A stretch of DNA of 64,000 nt from Delphinella strobiligena (GCA_009982845.1 JAADKB010000003.1:2480001-2544000), one strand, 5' to 3'; shown: positions 34,290-46,244, counted from the stretch's first letter. A program made the numbers and translations. Notes: generated from the letters alone by a model not told the origin.

Positions 34290-35525
34290 AGAATACCTAG
34301 ATAGAGCAGATACACAGGCATCCCAACAAGTTAGGGTTGCCCCACTGTAGGGCACAACAGCAGTTAACTGCGAATCCGACCAGTACAACTCCAATAAGGC
34401 ATATGAAAACTACCTTAGGACAAAGGATCAGCATCTGAACATCTTTACTAATAGCTCTATTGCTAACAGCTAAGTAGGAGTCAGGGTAGCAGTGTACTTT
34501 AAGAAGCCTATACTACTGTCTACCCTTTCTTAACAAGTCAAATTAGAAAGCAGTATCGACAGCACAATAATAGAACTAGTTGCAATCAAAGAAGCAGTAA
34601 CCTTAGCTGGAATCCTATTAGAAACACTACATAATTATAAGAGGCTAATCCTCTAAGTGTCAATATAGTCTAACAATTAAACAGCTATTTACATAGTTAA
34701 TTGCTAGGTATGTTAAACTGGAGCAGCTATAGTATAAAGCATCCTGTATACAATTAATTACTATACAATTCTTAAAGGACAATTAGCTATTTAATAAATC
34801 CTAAAGAAGTGTGCAGTTATAAGACACATTAAGTCAGACCGACTAGCCAAACAGGCCATGAGCCCTTATAATATAGGGCTAGTTGTGAGCAAGACAATCT
34901 TAGACAGTATGAAACAAGATTGGAACACCCTCCAGGACAAGATCCTAGCTAAGGAACAACAGAGACTATGGAATACTAGCAAAAGCCTCTACGCAGTAGA
35001 TAGCGCTATCCCTAGCAAACACACTACGTCACTCTACAATATGCTAAATAAGAAAGAGGCCTCCATCCTATTACAGCTTTGTATAGGACATGCCCGTCTA
35101 AACAAGTTCCTAGCAGTTATTAAAGTTATAGACTTAAGCTAATGCGAATACGGACAGGGAGAAGAGACAGTCCGACACTTTGTATTACTATGTCCTAGAT
35201 ATGCAACTTAAAGACGCAAACTGGTAAAGGCGCTAGGCCCCAAGTTTGGCAATATCTCCTAAATAATAGGGGGGCGTAACCCCTATATAGCAACAGGGCA
35301 ACCCTATAGGGACAAACGAGCGGACTAATGGAGAGCGGATATAGATACAGTCTGTGTAACTATTAGGTACGTAATAGATACTGGAAGACTGGACTTCGCA
35401 AAGGAGCGTAGGAGGTTGGACAAGGAAGCCGAGCGAGACAACCAGGGGAGTGAGGCAGGAGACAGTGGAAGGGAGTCGGAAAGCGAGAATGAGATTGAAT
35501 AAAAAAAAAACAAAAAAAAACACAT
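34290..35525 (+). mobile_element. LINE 3' part: RNase H and C-terminal zinc-knuckle domain, poly(A)-like tail
   Basis: This part has normal base composition and only scattered stops. RNase H traces: LNIFTNSSIANS near 34440 (IFTDGS in active copies, so the first catalytic Asp reads as Asn) and IDSTIIELVAIKEAVTLAG near 34555. A 94-codon frame (34858-35142) continues with LLQLCIGHARLNKFL, then CEYGQGEETVRHFVLLCPRY, the CCHC motif that ends many fungal LINE ORF2 proteins. An acidic tail and an A-rich stretch (35502-35520) close it. Several TAG/TAA stops replace CAG/CAA, consistent with light RIP. The abrupt change at about 34290 suggests either a separate, younger copy or a deletion joint. Confidence 0.8.
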
Positions 35526-35578
35526 ATATTAGACACGGCACTTGCTATAGAATACCTAAACAAAACAGGTGCACAGGC

Positions 35579-35851
35579 ACCCTAACAGTTTAAGCTGCAG
35601 AATGAGACGCAGACCCTACATATAGATTTGTAATTAGCCAGCAGCAGATAGTAGTCGCTCATGCTTCCAGTGGCAAGCGCATAGCGTATGAATGAATGAA
35701 TCAATCAATCAATCAACCCAACAAGTTAAGCTGCAGAATAAGACGCAGACCCCACAAATATTTATATAATCAGCAAACAAGTAAATAGTAGCCGCTCATT
35801 CTTCCTGTGGCAAGCGCATAGCGTATGAAAAAATCAATCAATCAATCAATC
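35579..35851 (+). repeat. tandem dimer of about 135-bp units with TCAA tails (SINE-like or LINE 3' tails)
   Basis: Two copies (35579-35716 and 35717-35851) share AGCTGCAGAATRAGACGCAG, then GCGCATAGCGTATGAA, and each ends in a (TCAA)n / (ATCA)n run. Differences are mostly transitions. The layout, body plus simple-repeat tail, repeated head to tail, fits retroposed non-autonomous elements. I see no clear A or B box, so SINE is only a suggestion. Confidence 0.65.
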
Positions 35852-36404
35852 ACGGCTAGCTCATCGACCCCCAGCTGTTTCTTTGATGAATACAATAGAT
35901 TGCAAGCATATGTTGTACCCACATCGTCCAAATCCTTTCAGTGCACACGCGGTAGTCTGGTTGCGACCTCTATGTTTGTACATATTCCCGCGGCAATGTT
36001 CCTATTGGATGGCCTGAATGGCGCGTACAGATTCAGGCGCAAGCGCCTATACGACAGACAATGATTGGTGCCAAAACCAACATACTGGAGAACCAACACC
36101 TGCAGGTACTCTGAACCGGCGGGTGTTGTCTTTGTTGGCTTATTGCTTTTCGCTGAGCAAGCTTCCTTGATATCACTGTTGCTCCTATCGTCCCAGAAAT
36201 AGGACATTCTGACCGCTATGATAGTAAGGGTCTGCAAAACTCATATATGAGCGCACACTGGCTCTTATGCTTGGTTGTATCAGCTACTGAACTCTGTCGC
36301 CACCTGAAACCAAGTCAAGACGCGCCTAGTAATACCAGGCGTCATCCTTCATAAGTACGAGTACACAGAGGCGAATTTCGACGCTTGCCAGTCGCAAACT
36401 TCGC
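35852..36404. other. intergenic, no gene seen
   Basis: Frames are short and have no recognisable feature. It holds the upstream region of the gene at 36405. Confidence 0.45.
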
Positions 36405-37049
36405 ATGGACTACCGGAAACACACCCACAGAGACGTCTGTACCTCCAACCATACAAGTATTGAGAGCCTTCCTCAGAAGGAACTCCTGGCTCCATCACAA
36501 GTACCATGCGACCCGGTCTCGACGTCACGAACCCTTGGACAACAGATACTGAGTCAACCAGTACTAGCACAGTACACTGATACTCCGAGTCCCTCCTCTG
36601 CTCGAAGTACGAGCTTACCGCCTCACTCAAAGCCAAGATCTTCTAACTGGAACCCTGGTGGCCAGACACTGGTACAGCGCCCTGACATCAACATGGCACG
36701 ACCTCCATCACCAAGGTACAAGGTTTCTAAGATGCCTCTGATACCCACCTATGAGCAGTTTCCTGATATTCCGTCGCATCTCGAGGACAGAAGACTCGCG
36801 GATAATAGGTCCGGACATGTGGGAGGGAAATCTGATCATGCGACGGGGAGATCAGGCTCCGATCCATCTCACAGGGGTCGTCAGAAGAGATCTGCGAGTG
36901 TAAGGCCGCAAACGACGGATACCATCAAGCGGGACGGATCCGCTGGTTGGAGACGTCGTCTGAAAGAGGCCATGAAGGAGTTCTTCCGGAAAGAGCCAAT
37001 CGACGACAGCCAATTCGAGCGTATCGAGGATCGTCACTGGACTGAATAA
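36405..37049 (+). CDS. basic Ser/Pro/Arg-rich hypothetical protein, 214 aa
   Basis: Single frame from ATG 36405 to TAA 37049. Residues 1-160 look disordered and rich in Ser, Pro and Arg. The C-terminus (about 180-214) is the only structured-looking part: WRRRLKEAMKEFFRKEPIDD then FERIEDRHWTE, an amphipathic helix followed by a compact charged tail. I believe this kind of tail occurs in other small fungal proteins but cannot name the family. No signal peptide is present, so it is likely intracellular. Confidence 0.6.
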   Translation: MDYRKHTHRDVCTSNHTSIESLPQKELLAPSQVPCDPVSTSRTLGQQILSQPVLAQYTDTPSPSSARSTSLPPHSKPRSSNWNPGGQTLVQRPDINMARPPSPRYKVSKMPLIPTYEQFPDIPSHLEDRRLADNRSGHVGGKSDHATGRSGSDPSHRGRQKRSASVRPQTTDTIKRDGSAGWRRRLKEAMKEFFRKEPIDDSQFERIEDRHWTE

Positions 37050-37666
37050 TCAATGCCGGTCGTCGAGGTGTAGACTACTTTCTGATCCAACATTTGTGCC
37101 CACCAGCTCGAGTAGGATCCATCCTATGATCAGCTAAATCATTGGGACTATTCTATCAGAGCAATGACATGGCACTTTGTCAGCCATTTCTGCTATGCTC
37201 TAGCTCTGCTCGGCCACCCTCCAACACTGCTGAAGGTGGACATAATGTGATGTGGTGACCTATCTGCTGTGCGGCAGGATTGGTCTATGTCCCCGCAGCA
37301 TTTCAACACAGGCCGGAAAACCTTTGTCCTCGAGGGCGCTTGCTATTAATTGATACTTGGGGCTTCGACTCTCTGGAACTTTCCCCCTTTTTTCCTTGCT
37401 TTCCTATGTTTTCGTCTCACGCCTAGCTCTATATCCACTTGTTACGTTGAGCCTCCTGCTCTCGACTGCCTTAGATCTTAGACCTTTTCTGTTTACAAGG
37501 CGCATCGGCCTTCTTGAAGGATATCTTTCCTTTGTTGAGGCAAATTCCACCGAATCATCTGGAGCCACGGCGTAACGAGATATGACGGAGTTTTCAATAT
37601 TACTGGGAAAGAAGCCTATTGCTCACATTTGGATCCCTGCTGACATAAAGCCCATGTCTTTCAAGA
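37050..37666. other. intergenic; possible lost 5' end of an esterase gene
   Basis: No frame here encodes the missing GDS-containing N-terminus of the esterase fragment that follows. Confidence 0.4.
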
Positions 37667-38188
37667 GTGAAGCAAACGTTTGTCCCGATTGCAGATGGTG
37701 GCGTAGGCGATAACGAATATTGGACGAACAAACCTAGCAACATTACTGAGATCTCCTACCGTATGATGGAGCAGGTTGTGGGCGTGAATGCCGTGGACAA
37801 GTACCGTACACCCTTTGATGTTGTGATTAAGGGGAGATATCCTGGTGCTCATTTCGCTGTTTATGATGTTCATGGCTTAGTGAGTGATATCCTTATCCTG
37901 AACATGAAGGAGACTTGACCCCACATACTGTGCTGATGATAGTTTCAGTTCACCGATATCTACAATCACCCTTCCGAGTACCTGAACGGCACGGCTCCGT
38001 TATCTGTCACAGGATTCGCTAATCATTGCAATCTTACACGAAGTAATTGTGTGCTTGCTTTAAGTCCCGACTCTTTTCTTTGGTACGACGAGCTGCATCC
38101 CAGCGAGCAGACGGAACGTGTAGTTGCTCGCAACTTTGTTGATGTGGCTCGGGGTAATAGCACACGGGCTACTTACTGGTGTGGATAG
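37667..38188 (+). pseudogene. 5'-truncated GDSL/SGNH esterase
   Basis: Two exons (to 37879 and 37949-38188; 69-nt intron with GTGAGT donor and GTTTCAG acceptor, phase 0) encode about 150 residues of the C-terminal part of an SGNH/GDSL hydrolase of the fungal secreted type. Visible: GAHFAVYDVHGLFTDIYNHP around the join, NHCNLTRSNC, and SFLWYDELHPSEQTERVVA, where the DxxH of block V gives the catalytic Asp and His. The N-terminal blocks with the GDS nucleophile, the Gly/Asn oxyanion residues and a signal peptide are missing upstream. It is probably a broken gene, although an unseen distant 5' exon cannot be excluded. Confidence 0.7.
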
Positions 38189-38421
38189 GTGACTATATCG
38201 ATTAGTCTGGACAGCTTCATTTGTATATATCTTGCAGTGATAGCCAGCTACACTAGCAAGAAGACACCACTATGATCACTTCTCTAGAGACCTTGAAGAT
38301 TGCCAACGTGGGGCAAGATGGAAAGCGAATGGCTTTCGTAGTCTTGCCAAATTATTGTCTTGTGCTTTGTGGCAGTGTGCAATATAGATAGCACGATTTA
38401 CCTCTCCAATACCATCACTGC

Positions 38422-40363
38422 CTAATCGAAGCACTGACAGTCTTCTGCAGTTCCCCATCGGCGCTTCCCACTAAGCAAAGTGGGACATTTGAAAGCGATA
38501 TCCAGATCAGAACACTGTAAAAGAGTCGACCATAAGCGTTCAAGGGTATAACCAAAAAACGGCGCATCAAGCGAGTCCGGACGCCCTGCCAGATAAGGTT
38601 CCTGATGAGCCCAGCTCTCGCCATTGATCAAAGCCTTATGAAGGTCTTCGTACACTTGGCGATCCACGCCACGTATCCGCGCAGCAGACACAATGAATTG
38701 ACCTTTGTAAGAGAGAAGGATTCGTTTGGAATCGCATCTTTCGTGGTATACCCGCGAGTACACATCCGGGATTATGGTTGACAGATCGTTCCAGCCCCAG
38801 CGATCACCACATTCGTTGCAATTGCAGGTGTTCCCACTGAAGCCAAGACTGAGCATTCCAGTCTCTTCAACAAAGTAGTCCCGAACCCGAGGGTAAAACT
38901 CGTAGTGGTTGTGAATATCGGCCTGCAGAAACATTGTGTGTTTCGCAAGATCGTCCCAGCGGCTGAGAATATGGTGAAGATAGGTCTCTCCCTCGCGGCC
39001 TTTGTTTCCCAGCTTTTCTACATGGTCTGCACCAGTCTCAATCCCTAAAGTTGTGATGTTGACAGTATCATCTTTTGTGTAGAGTACAAGGCTTGGCTGG
39101 CTCGAATACACAAGCGGTATTTTTCGTAATTCAGACAACAGTTGTCGAACAGCTTCAGGTGATTCGTTGTACATGCTGACGACAATTTCCAGCTGCTTCG
39201 GTGGTGTGTAATTGGAATCCAGTTGCGGAACGGAACGTGGCGACGAGTGCTTGTCAAAATTAGATAAGATGAAAAGCGTCCATACGATGACTGCCGATGC
39301 CAGTCCTGCTAAAGTGCCATATCGGACAGTCGCAATGGTGCTCCAATCGTTGGTTTGAACAGGAGGCGAACGGCTCATGTCTCCTCCACGCGGCACTTCT
39401 TCGAGCCTGACATTTTTTGGTCCGACGTGCGACTTCAGCTGTTTCCATTGCCAAAAAGTGGTGTTCCACACCCTGCTGTCATATAAAAGCAGGCATGTTG
39501 AGAGATAGGCCATAAGCTGCCAGGGACTAGAGTACGACGGAATGTGGCTTAGAAATGCCCCGTAAGACGTGAGTCCGGCATAGAGGACGTTCGTGCCCGT
39601 ATAATCTTGACTAGGACTGGGTACTGAGAGGGGTTGGCCGCGATGACGGATATTGTGAAACAAGGTCCCTTCTAGGAGGATTGAGACCATAGTAGAAGTA
39701 AGATTCAGACAGAGGATTGGTATCCATCCCCGAAGCGATGTTCGAGAAACCCAATCTTCGAACAACGAACCCCAGGCGATCGTGATTAGTATCCCGAAGA
39801 CTGTTAGAAGGACTATATGGGTCTTACATATATCTGGGAACTTGCGACTCATTTCGACAGGTTTGTATGCTGAATAGAACATGTGTTCAGACAGGCCGGA
39901 CAATACCATAGCAGGGATGGCAAAAAGTAAGCCATTGACGGTCAATCTGTACTCGTCGTACAAGACGATTCCACATGTAAGGCCGAGGCAGCAGAGTCGA
40001 GAATTTGCCCATGGCAATATTGACTGGAATTTGACGTTATCGAACACCCGCATCAGGAGTAGGCGGGAAAATGTAGCGATCATCTATGAGTCTGTTAGCC
40101 AGAGTAACACGAGATCCGAGCATCGTCACCGATCGTACCGGAAGCATCACAAGTGTAGGTAAACTCGGAAGGTGTAATAGGGATTGCATGAAGAAGAGTA
40201 AGGATACAGCCCCGCACAGGGCGGCAGGAATTGCTTTGAGAAGTTTCGAAAGATATCCATTGTCTGGACTAGCTTGAGAATGTAACCACCTAGGGGCTCT
40301 ATAAACCAAGTGACTAGAAGGATCAAGCAGCTCCCGAGTGAGAAGAACAGCCAGAGTGGTCAT
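38422..40363 (-). CDS. Polytopic membrane protein with C-terminal DUF3431 domain, 628 aa
   Basis: Exon 1 (40363-40139) and exon 2 (40083-38422) join over a 55-nt intron (GTACGA donor, GCTAAC branch, ACTCATAG acceptor, phase 0). The N-terminal half has about eight hydrophobic segments and looks like part of a drug/metabolite or triose-phosphate-type transporter (MRVFDNVKFQSILPW and following). A further membrane segment lies near residue 350. The C-terminal part (about 370-620) is a DUF3431 domain: LEIVVSMYNESPEAVRQLL, NKGREGETYLHHILSRWDDL, HTMFLQADIHNHYEF and LGFSGNTCNCNECGDRWGW. DUF3431 has glycosyltransferase-like features, but its function is not established; a Golgi or ER sugar-handling role is inference. 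The start ATG is chosen as the first in frame. Confidence 0.8.
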
Positions 40364-43300
40364 AAGTTGTAGCAAAAGTAGTAGAGCAGCTGTGAAGTCA
40401 CTAATGTGTTGATATTACATTGTGTACATGGAACATACGAAAATCTGGTCTTCTTTAGCACAACATCTTGAGAAGGATAGTATTGCACGAACGGTAGTTC
40501 TCCGCAACTAGTATGTACTTGGAGGTGACAACAGCTATCGCTGCTGTCAATGTCCATGCACTTTTCTTCAAGTCAGCTCTAGTCTTGGCTTCCGCCTACG
40601 TCGATAGCAAGTGCACGTTCTTACAGAGAGCTCAAGACATGGATCTGGGGGTGAACCACTTCATCTCTAAAGGCAGTGCTTTCTTCATCTCCCAGATCAA
40701 GTAGATCGTCCAGTTCAACTGGTTGGTGCTGCATCGACATGACAAAGGTGTCGCACATAGGATCGAGCTTGCTGGCTAGATTTCACGTTCTGGGACTTTC
40801 TCAATTCATCCACAGAACAAATTGACTGACTGGGTTAATACTTCTATTCACTTAGTCCTGGTCGCAACCAATGCGGCTGGTCTTCGGTGATCTTCGATCC
40901 ATGAACATATTGGGTCGGAATTACTTTACTAGGATGATGAAACGCAACTCATGCATGCAGGCCAAGAGGGTAGTGATCCATAGCTTCCTCTGATTGACAT
41001 TGACTCACACGGACCAGTCACTCAGTCATTTTTCATCAATATGCTGAGGTGAGACTCTTTGTTGGTGTGCGGTATTACGATGTCCTAATCGAGGCTGTGC
41101 TCATTGATCTATAACAGCAGCCAATCGAATTGGAAGAATCATACTACAGGTTGAGTTTTTCGACACTTATGGAACAGGATCTGAAGTCAATACATATATT
41201 TAGATGTCTCCACTAAGCAATTTGGTGCATGAGGGAAGCCGCGGAATATATGTGGGCGGTGACAGCTAAGGGCTTAGACGCTGATAACTCAAGGACAAAA
41301 TTGATGACTTTGACGTTGCTAACAAGCTGATCAAATGGTGGAGGGATGATGTTGTTATGATGTTGTTATTAGGTAAGTAAAGCTCAAAGAACTCCGTACT
41401 TAAAGTGCTTTGGCGAAGCCTCGGAAGATCTCGCAGCCAACAGCGGGTCGATTGTAGTGAAAGCATGACCAGATCGGGTGTCTCGGTGGCCGATCACAAC
41501 GTCAACTGTAAACGTTTTGAATTGCGCCTCCGTCTTCATCGCATACTATACGACATCTATTGGACCGATCATCAAGTACATCTCCACCGGATATGTGCAC
41601 CCTGCGCACGCCTGAACATCCATGGTGTTAGCTTGGAAAATTTGACGAGTCGAACAGAACGAAGAACAAGGATTTTCCATGAGAATTCCAATGTCCGAGA
41701 GCCATATGGTGTATATGAGGAAGTTTGCGATTAAATGATGCGAATTGATCGGACGGTTAATTTAAATCGACTTACGAACCACTTAATGCGTACGCCCAAA
41801 CATGTTCCACCGTTTCGGCACTGGGGCCGCCCCCGAGGTCAGTCGACCGTCCACTGCGTGAACAGCTCAATCATTGCTTACAGTCCCTCAGACCTACTGC
41901 AGGGTATGCAGCGGATGCTATACACTAGCGCTGGTCGTGAGATCTGCAGACGCATGTAGGAATATATACGATCGAAGGACATGATGGTAATAATAGATGC
42001 AACCAATGAGCAAGAGCGATGGATTCGACTGACTCGAAACTCGACTAATCAATTAGGTAGACCGTTCCGAACAATGAGCTCGTGACTCGGATTCTTGACT
42101 TAGAAGCTCGGAAGAAACCTGGAAGGATTCTTCTTGCTTGGCATATATAACATGCATAATTTCATGAATCGTGCAGGGTCTAGTCCGGTAGGAATTGTTT
42201 GACGTCGTTCTACATTAGGTTATTATCGCGCATCTTAATAGTATTAGCTGCTAAACTGACAGGTACGAAGCTGTGACAACACAAATCTGAGTCTATGTCA
42301 GGCTGGCCCAAGATCCTTCATTATTGGGCTGCAAAATCTAGTCACGTAATATATTACAAAAATGTCTTCGCGAAACAGTGGGTCTTGTCAGGGTGACAGA
42401 CCAGGAAATAAATGTAACATGATGATGACAACTATATTTGCCAGGATGATATCTCCGCCGCGCAAGAACCCAAGACTGATCGCCAAGATTGTACCTACCC
42501 AGCCTCAGTTTCATGCATTACTGGAACTCAAGGAGCTTACTTTCACCAAAAGGGAGGTCTTGGAAGATGATCCATCTGATATGCAATCTGCTCGGCAAGC
42601 CTCCTGACAACTTTTCCAGCGACGAATCAAATACAATTCTACGTTCCCACCGTATTTGACATCGCAAATGAAGCTGAGCAGCCATTGTGACTGTTGATTC
42701 GTATAACGGCCGGAGCGGTGATACGATTTTCTTTATTTAGTAAGGCATACTAATGCCCCATGATGTGAGTGGGCTTGCGACAGAAGTGCCAAGGAACATT
42801 GCCGATGTCGAAGGCCACTGCCTTGCGAGGAGAGATCATGCAGCCCTCGGTCTCACTGTTTCAGACATATATGTATTATGCAGTCTTCCATGGCGCGCAG
42901 CTGGTGGGGCTTGTACCAATATGTGAGGTGGAATGGGATAGAAATGATGAGACAATGTGTCGTTCGACAGCTTCGAACGAAGCACCAGAATTACCTCGAT
43001 GATATCGAGGAAAGACCACGGAGCTCTTTGATGTTCTTCCACGTTATTGGGGATATTTGAACATGCATTACTTAAGCAAGAAGGATTCTCATTCAGAGAG
43101 CTCTCGTATCTATTCACGGCAGGCTGCCAAGTCTTGTCGCAATAACAGACGCACATAAGTACTGATGGTTTCATCGTACACAAGGCGTCCAAGTCCTCAA
43201 CCCTGCTTGTGCTAAATTGTCAAGCAATCCTCTCAGCTAATGTCTCGGCAGTAGGTCATGAATAGTTGCATCGTTTGCAGTGTCAGCGAGTACTGCATGT

Positions 43301-43984
43301 TGATCCAGCATGTGCTGATTTGCTGTGCGTAGTGACACTATAGTAATAAAGGTCTCGTGGGAGTCGTGGCGTAGCTTTCTGTGGGCGTGGCCGGCACACC
43401 TCGACGGCTCAGTCTTGGTAAATGTGAAACATGAAGCTGACGAAACAATCAAGCTCCATTCATCCGGCTGCTTGTGGCATTACCAACAATCCACCATATG
43501 CCTTTCCGGGCAACGAATTAGATCTTCACCAAACATGTGCGGTACAGGTGGATCGATGTGGATTAATTAAGGCGACACAGGTGGTGCATGGAGAGCATTC
43601 CCCGACAAACCGGCTTTTGTACTACGTCAAGATGCAGATCGTTTTCTAATCGATCATGAAGCCCGATGTTGAAGGCATGATCCTTCGCGGCGTGAATGAT
43701 GGAGCTCAAGGTAGAACGCGTGGGTACCTTCTCTTGGATGGGAATCCTTTGCGTGTCCATTATGAAGGGCAGTAAGATAATGTAGCTCGGACTGGCATGG
43801 CGTTGGAAAAGTCGACTCTGTACTTGGTCATCAGCAATAGTTCGCATGGAGAGGCTGGTGCGCCAGTGCTGCCAAGCTTGAATCGCCAAACACCTCGCAT
43901 CTGATCACACCGACAAATGTCGACGTTGATCAGTAACACTCTGAAGCATTTCTAGGGCAAGGACGAAATTGCGCACCGACGATC
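40364..43984. other. 3.6 kb gene-poor stretch
   Basis: Many short frames (60-118 codons) occur on both strands but none has a domain, signal peptide or splice structure that I can support. The composition is ordinary, so this is not the RIPed type of DNA. It may hold decayed genes. Confidence 0.45.
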
Positions 43985-44089
43985 TTGACTACCATGTATT
44001 CTGTGGCTACGATACTCGCCATATATCAGAGCTCCTTTCCCAGGTTTTCCCCAATCACACAGCGATCTCAAGTGACGTTCATTCGCAGT

Positions 44090-44571
44090 GTTTATACCAA
44101 CACTGTTTTCAACTACATATCTGTCAACATATTCCATGTAGGGCAAGCCACCTTCGCACTCATTGCAGTTTCATTAGTTGCTGCGGTTCCTCAAAACTCG
44201 ACAGTCCTGTCCACGACTTGACGATGCCAAAGGCCAACGAGTATCAAAGTGACGATTGGTAAGATCGGGTAATCAGCTTTGAAATAGAAAGTACCGATTC
44301 ATGGTATCTCAAAGCTATAAACATGAATACCACCTCCAATTCTGTCTACGTTACCGCTGACGACGGCCAAGTTGACTGGAAAGATTATTCTGCCGCTCGC
44401 ATAGGTGGCAGCGGCTCACAGGATTGTGGAGGCAGGGATCTCGGACTTTTTTCGAGCGGCTGTGATAGTCTGGTTCAAGAGGACGGTACAATGTCAACTG
44501 CATCGTGGAGACCTGACAAGATAAAGTCAAAAGAACAAGAATCTATAGAATCGGCGTCACTATGGTACTAA
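44090..44571 (+). pseudogene. decayed paralogue of the small secreted cysteine protein at 45862
   Basis: A hydrophobic leader (ATFALIAVSLVAAVP) is in one frame, the next conserved segment (KANEYQSDDW) is in another, and the third (NSVYVTADDGQ, SGSQDCGG, SGCDSL) lies after a damaged intron. All three have clear counterparts in the intact gene (KANEYKSSD, NSVYIAFGYSN, GGSCEGTNLG, SECNNLF). The GT donor is still present at the place where the intact copy has GC. The frame change in the leader and the too-short intron (about 33 nt) indicate a pseudogene, though a small sequencing error cannot be excluded. Confidence 0.6.
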
Positions 44572-45861
44572 CATCCCGTTTGACTCTGTCCTTCTTATAC
44601 CTCTGTCATTATTTTGACCGTATCTTGGATCATACAGGCTATTAGCACAGTTTTGTCATGTAAGACCGTTGTTCACTCAACAAGGTGAATTTTAGGCCTC
44701 CTGAAGTCCTGCCTGAAAATGGTGGATTCCTAGGTAGAAGCATCACTTCGCGGACCCGTGCCGCAAGATAATGAGTCGTCGAAGCCTCCGTAGAGCTAGT
44801 TAACTTAGCCTTTGAGTCATGTGCTGGAACCAGAGTTAAGTGTGTACATGCACATTAGCCGCTCCTGTTCAATGTTTAGAGCAACGCGATGACAAATGAG
44901 CTGCGCGTATAGATCCAAATCCAATTGTATTCGCAAAGACACGTCACACATATCTGTGGCTGAGCACTCTATTCGAAATCTTCCAAGGTTGTAAATAGTA
45001 TTCGTATTTCGATAGAAATCCTTTCGTAGTTTTCGCCTGATCTAGGCAAGATCCCACCCTTGTATCAATCCTACGAATAATCGTGGCCAGAGCTGTACTC
45101 ATCATGCGATTCATTCAAGCCATGCAGTAAGAGACTCGGTGGATCGATTGCACAGAGCTGAACTGTTTCGATCCAACACTCCTCTTGTGTTATCAGGGTC
45201 TCGACACACGCTCACGATTATTGCTATGTATATCCTAGGGCATAACCCACGAGGTATAACTCTATGCTACACTGAAACATCAGTATTATATTCAATGGTA
45301 TGTTCCTTCGGGAAACTCGTACGTCGTATGCATTCTTGCTAGCGACAGTCCATATGCCCCGCACCGAATTAGACAGAGACTGGGGCTCTAGTCATCCTAC
45401 GTGAGCAAGTGAAACATCATCCTGTCCGGACATAGAGACAGAAATTGGCCCCACAAGTCATGCACCTACGGGATGAGAGGATTCCTTCTGCTCGATCTGC
45501 TTCCCTGTCGCGAAGGATCCTTGGTCTGTGAAGATTGCGTCCACAGGAACTCCGGATGATCGCCTGCTTCCGACTATGCTGAGCTCCCACTGATCCGCAT
45601 TGAGCTTTGAGGTTCAGTCAAGTTGTGAATGGCAAGGTCCACTGTAACGTTGAGGAGGATTCCAATAGTATCTCATGACAAGTCTGACTCACGTATCATG
45701 ACAGACGATTGTATATTACGACCCACAAGATGGCAGTCTGGGCAAAGGATTGTGGGTGTATAAGTAGCCAGATATCTCCCAGTTAGACATCGGTTCAGAC
45801 AAACAACATTACTGAGCTCCTTGACCTACTTCAAAGACTATCCAAGCCTCCAACCATCAAA
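44572..45861. other. intergenic, promoter of the small secreted protein gene
   Basis: No gene seen. A TATA-like GTATAAGTA at 45758-45766 lies about 100 bases upstream of the ATG at 45862. Confidence 0.5.
45758..45766 (+). promoter_or_regulatory. TATA-like box of the small secreted protein gene
   Basis: GTATAAGTA about 100 bases before the start codon; a CT/CA-rich leader follows, ending ATCAAAATG. Confidence 0.45.
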
Positions 45862-46244
45862 ATGCGTTTCACTGCTCAAACCCTCTTCGCCTTGGCCGCA
45901 ACTTCTTACGTGGCTGCAACCAACGACAAAGCGAACGAATATAAGAGCTCTGACTGGCAAGTTTACCAGCTCATTCAGTAGCATGATCTGGACTAATCGT
46001 GAATAGCTCTGGCAGCATAAACTTTTCTCACAGCCCTGTCGGTGGACTTGGCGACGTGACCATGAATGACGACACCAACTCCGTCTACATTGCTTTCGGT
46101 TATAGCAACGGGGCCGACGGATACCCTGCTAAGTCAGGCAACGGTGGATCCTGTGAGGGCACTAACCTTGGTGCAATGACCTCCGAGTGCAACAACCTCT
46201 TCGCCAAGGGTACCAAGGTTGAATGTGTTCGCTTCCACGACTAG
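45862..46244 (+). CDS. small secreted cysteine protein, 110 aa, GC-AG intron
   Basis: Exon 1 (45862-45956) encodes a signal peptide (MRFTAQTLFALAATSYVAA) and TNDKANEYKSSD. A 50-nt intron begins GCAAGT rather than GT (45957-46006; GGACTAATC branch, GAATAG acceptor, phase 2). Exon 2 (46007-46244) is in phase and the join creates a cysteine codon. The mature protein of about 91 residues has four cysteines (at the join, GGSCEG, SECNN and KVECVR), enough for two disulphides. Size, secretion, cysteine content and a degraded tandem copy fit a candidate effector or small antimicrobial-type protein; no known family is recognised. An intact TATA box supports expression. Confidence 0.75.

Noticed and set aside
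43431..43649. 72-codon plus frame with three cysteines
   Set aside because: No signal peptide, odd cysteine number, and no paralogue; not enough to call an effector.
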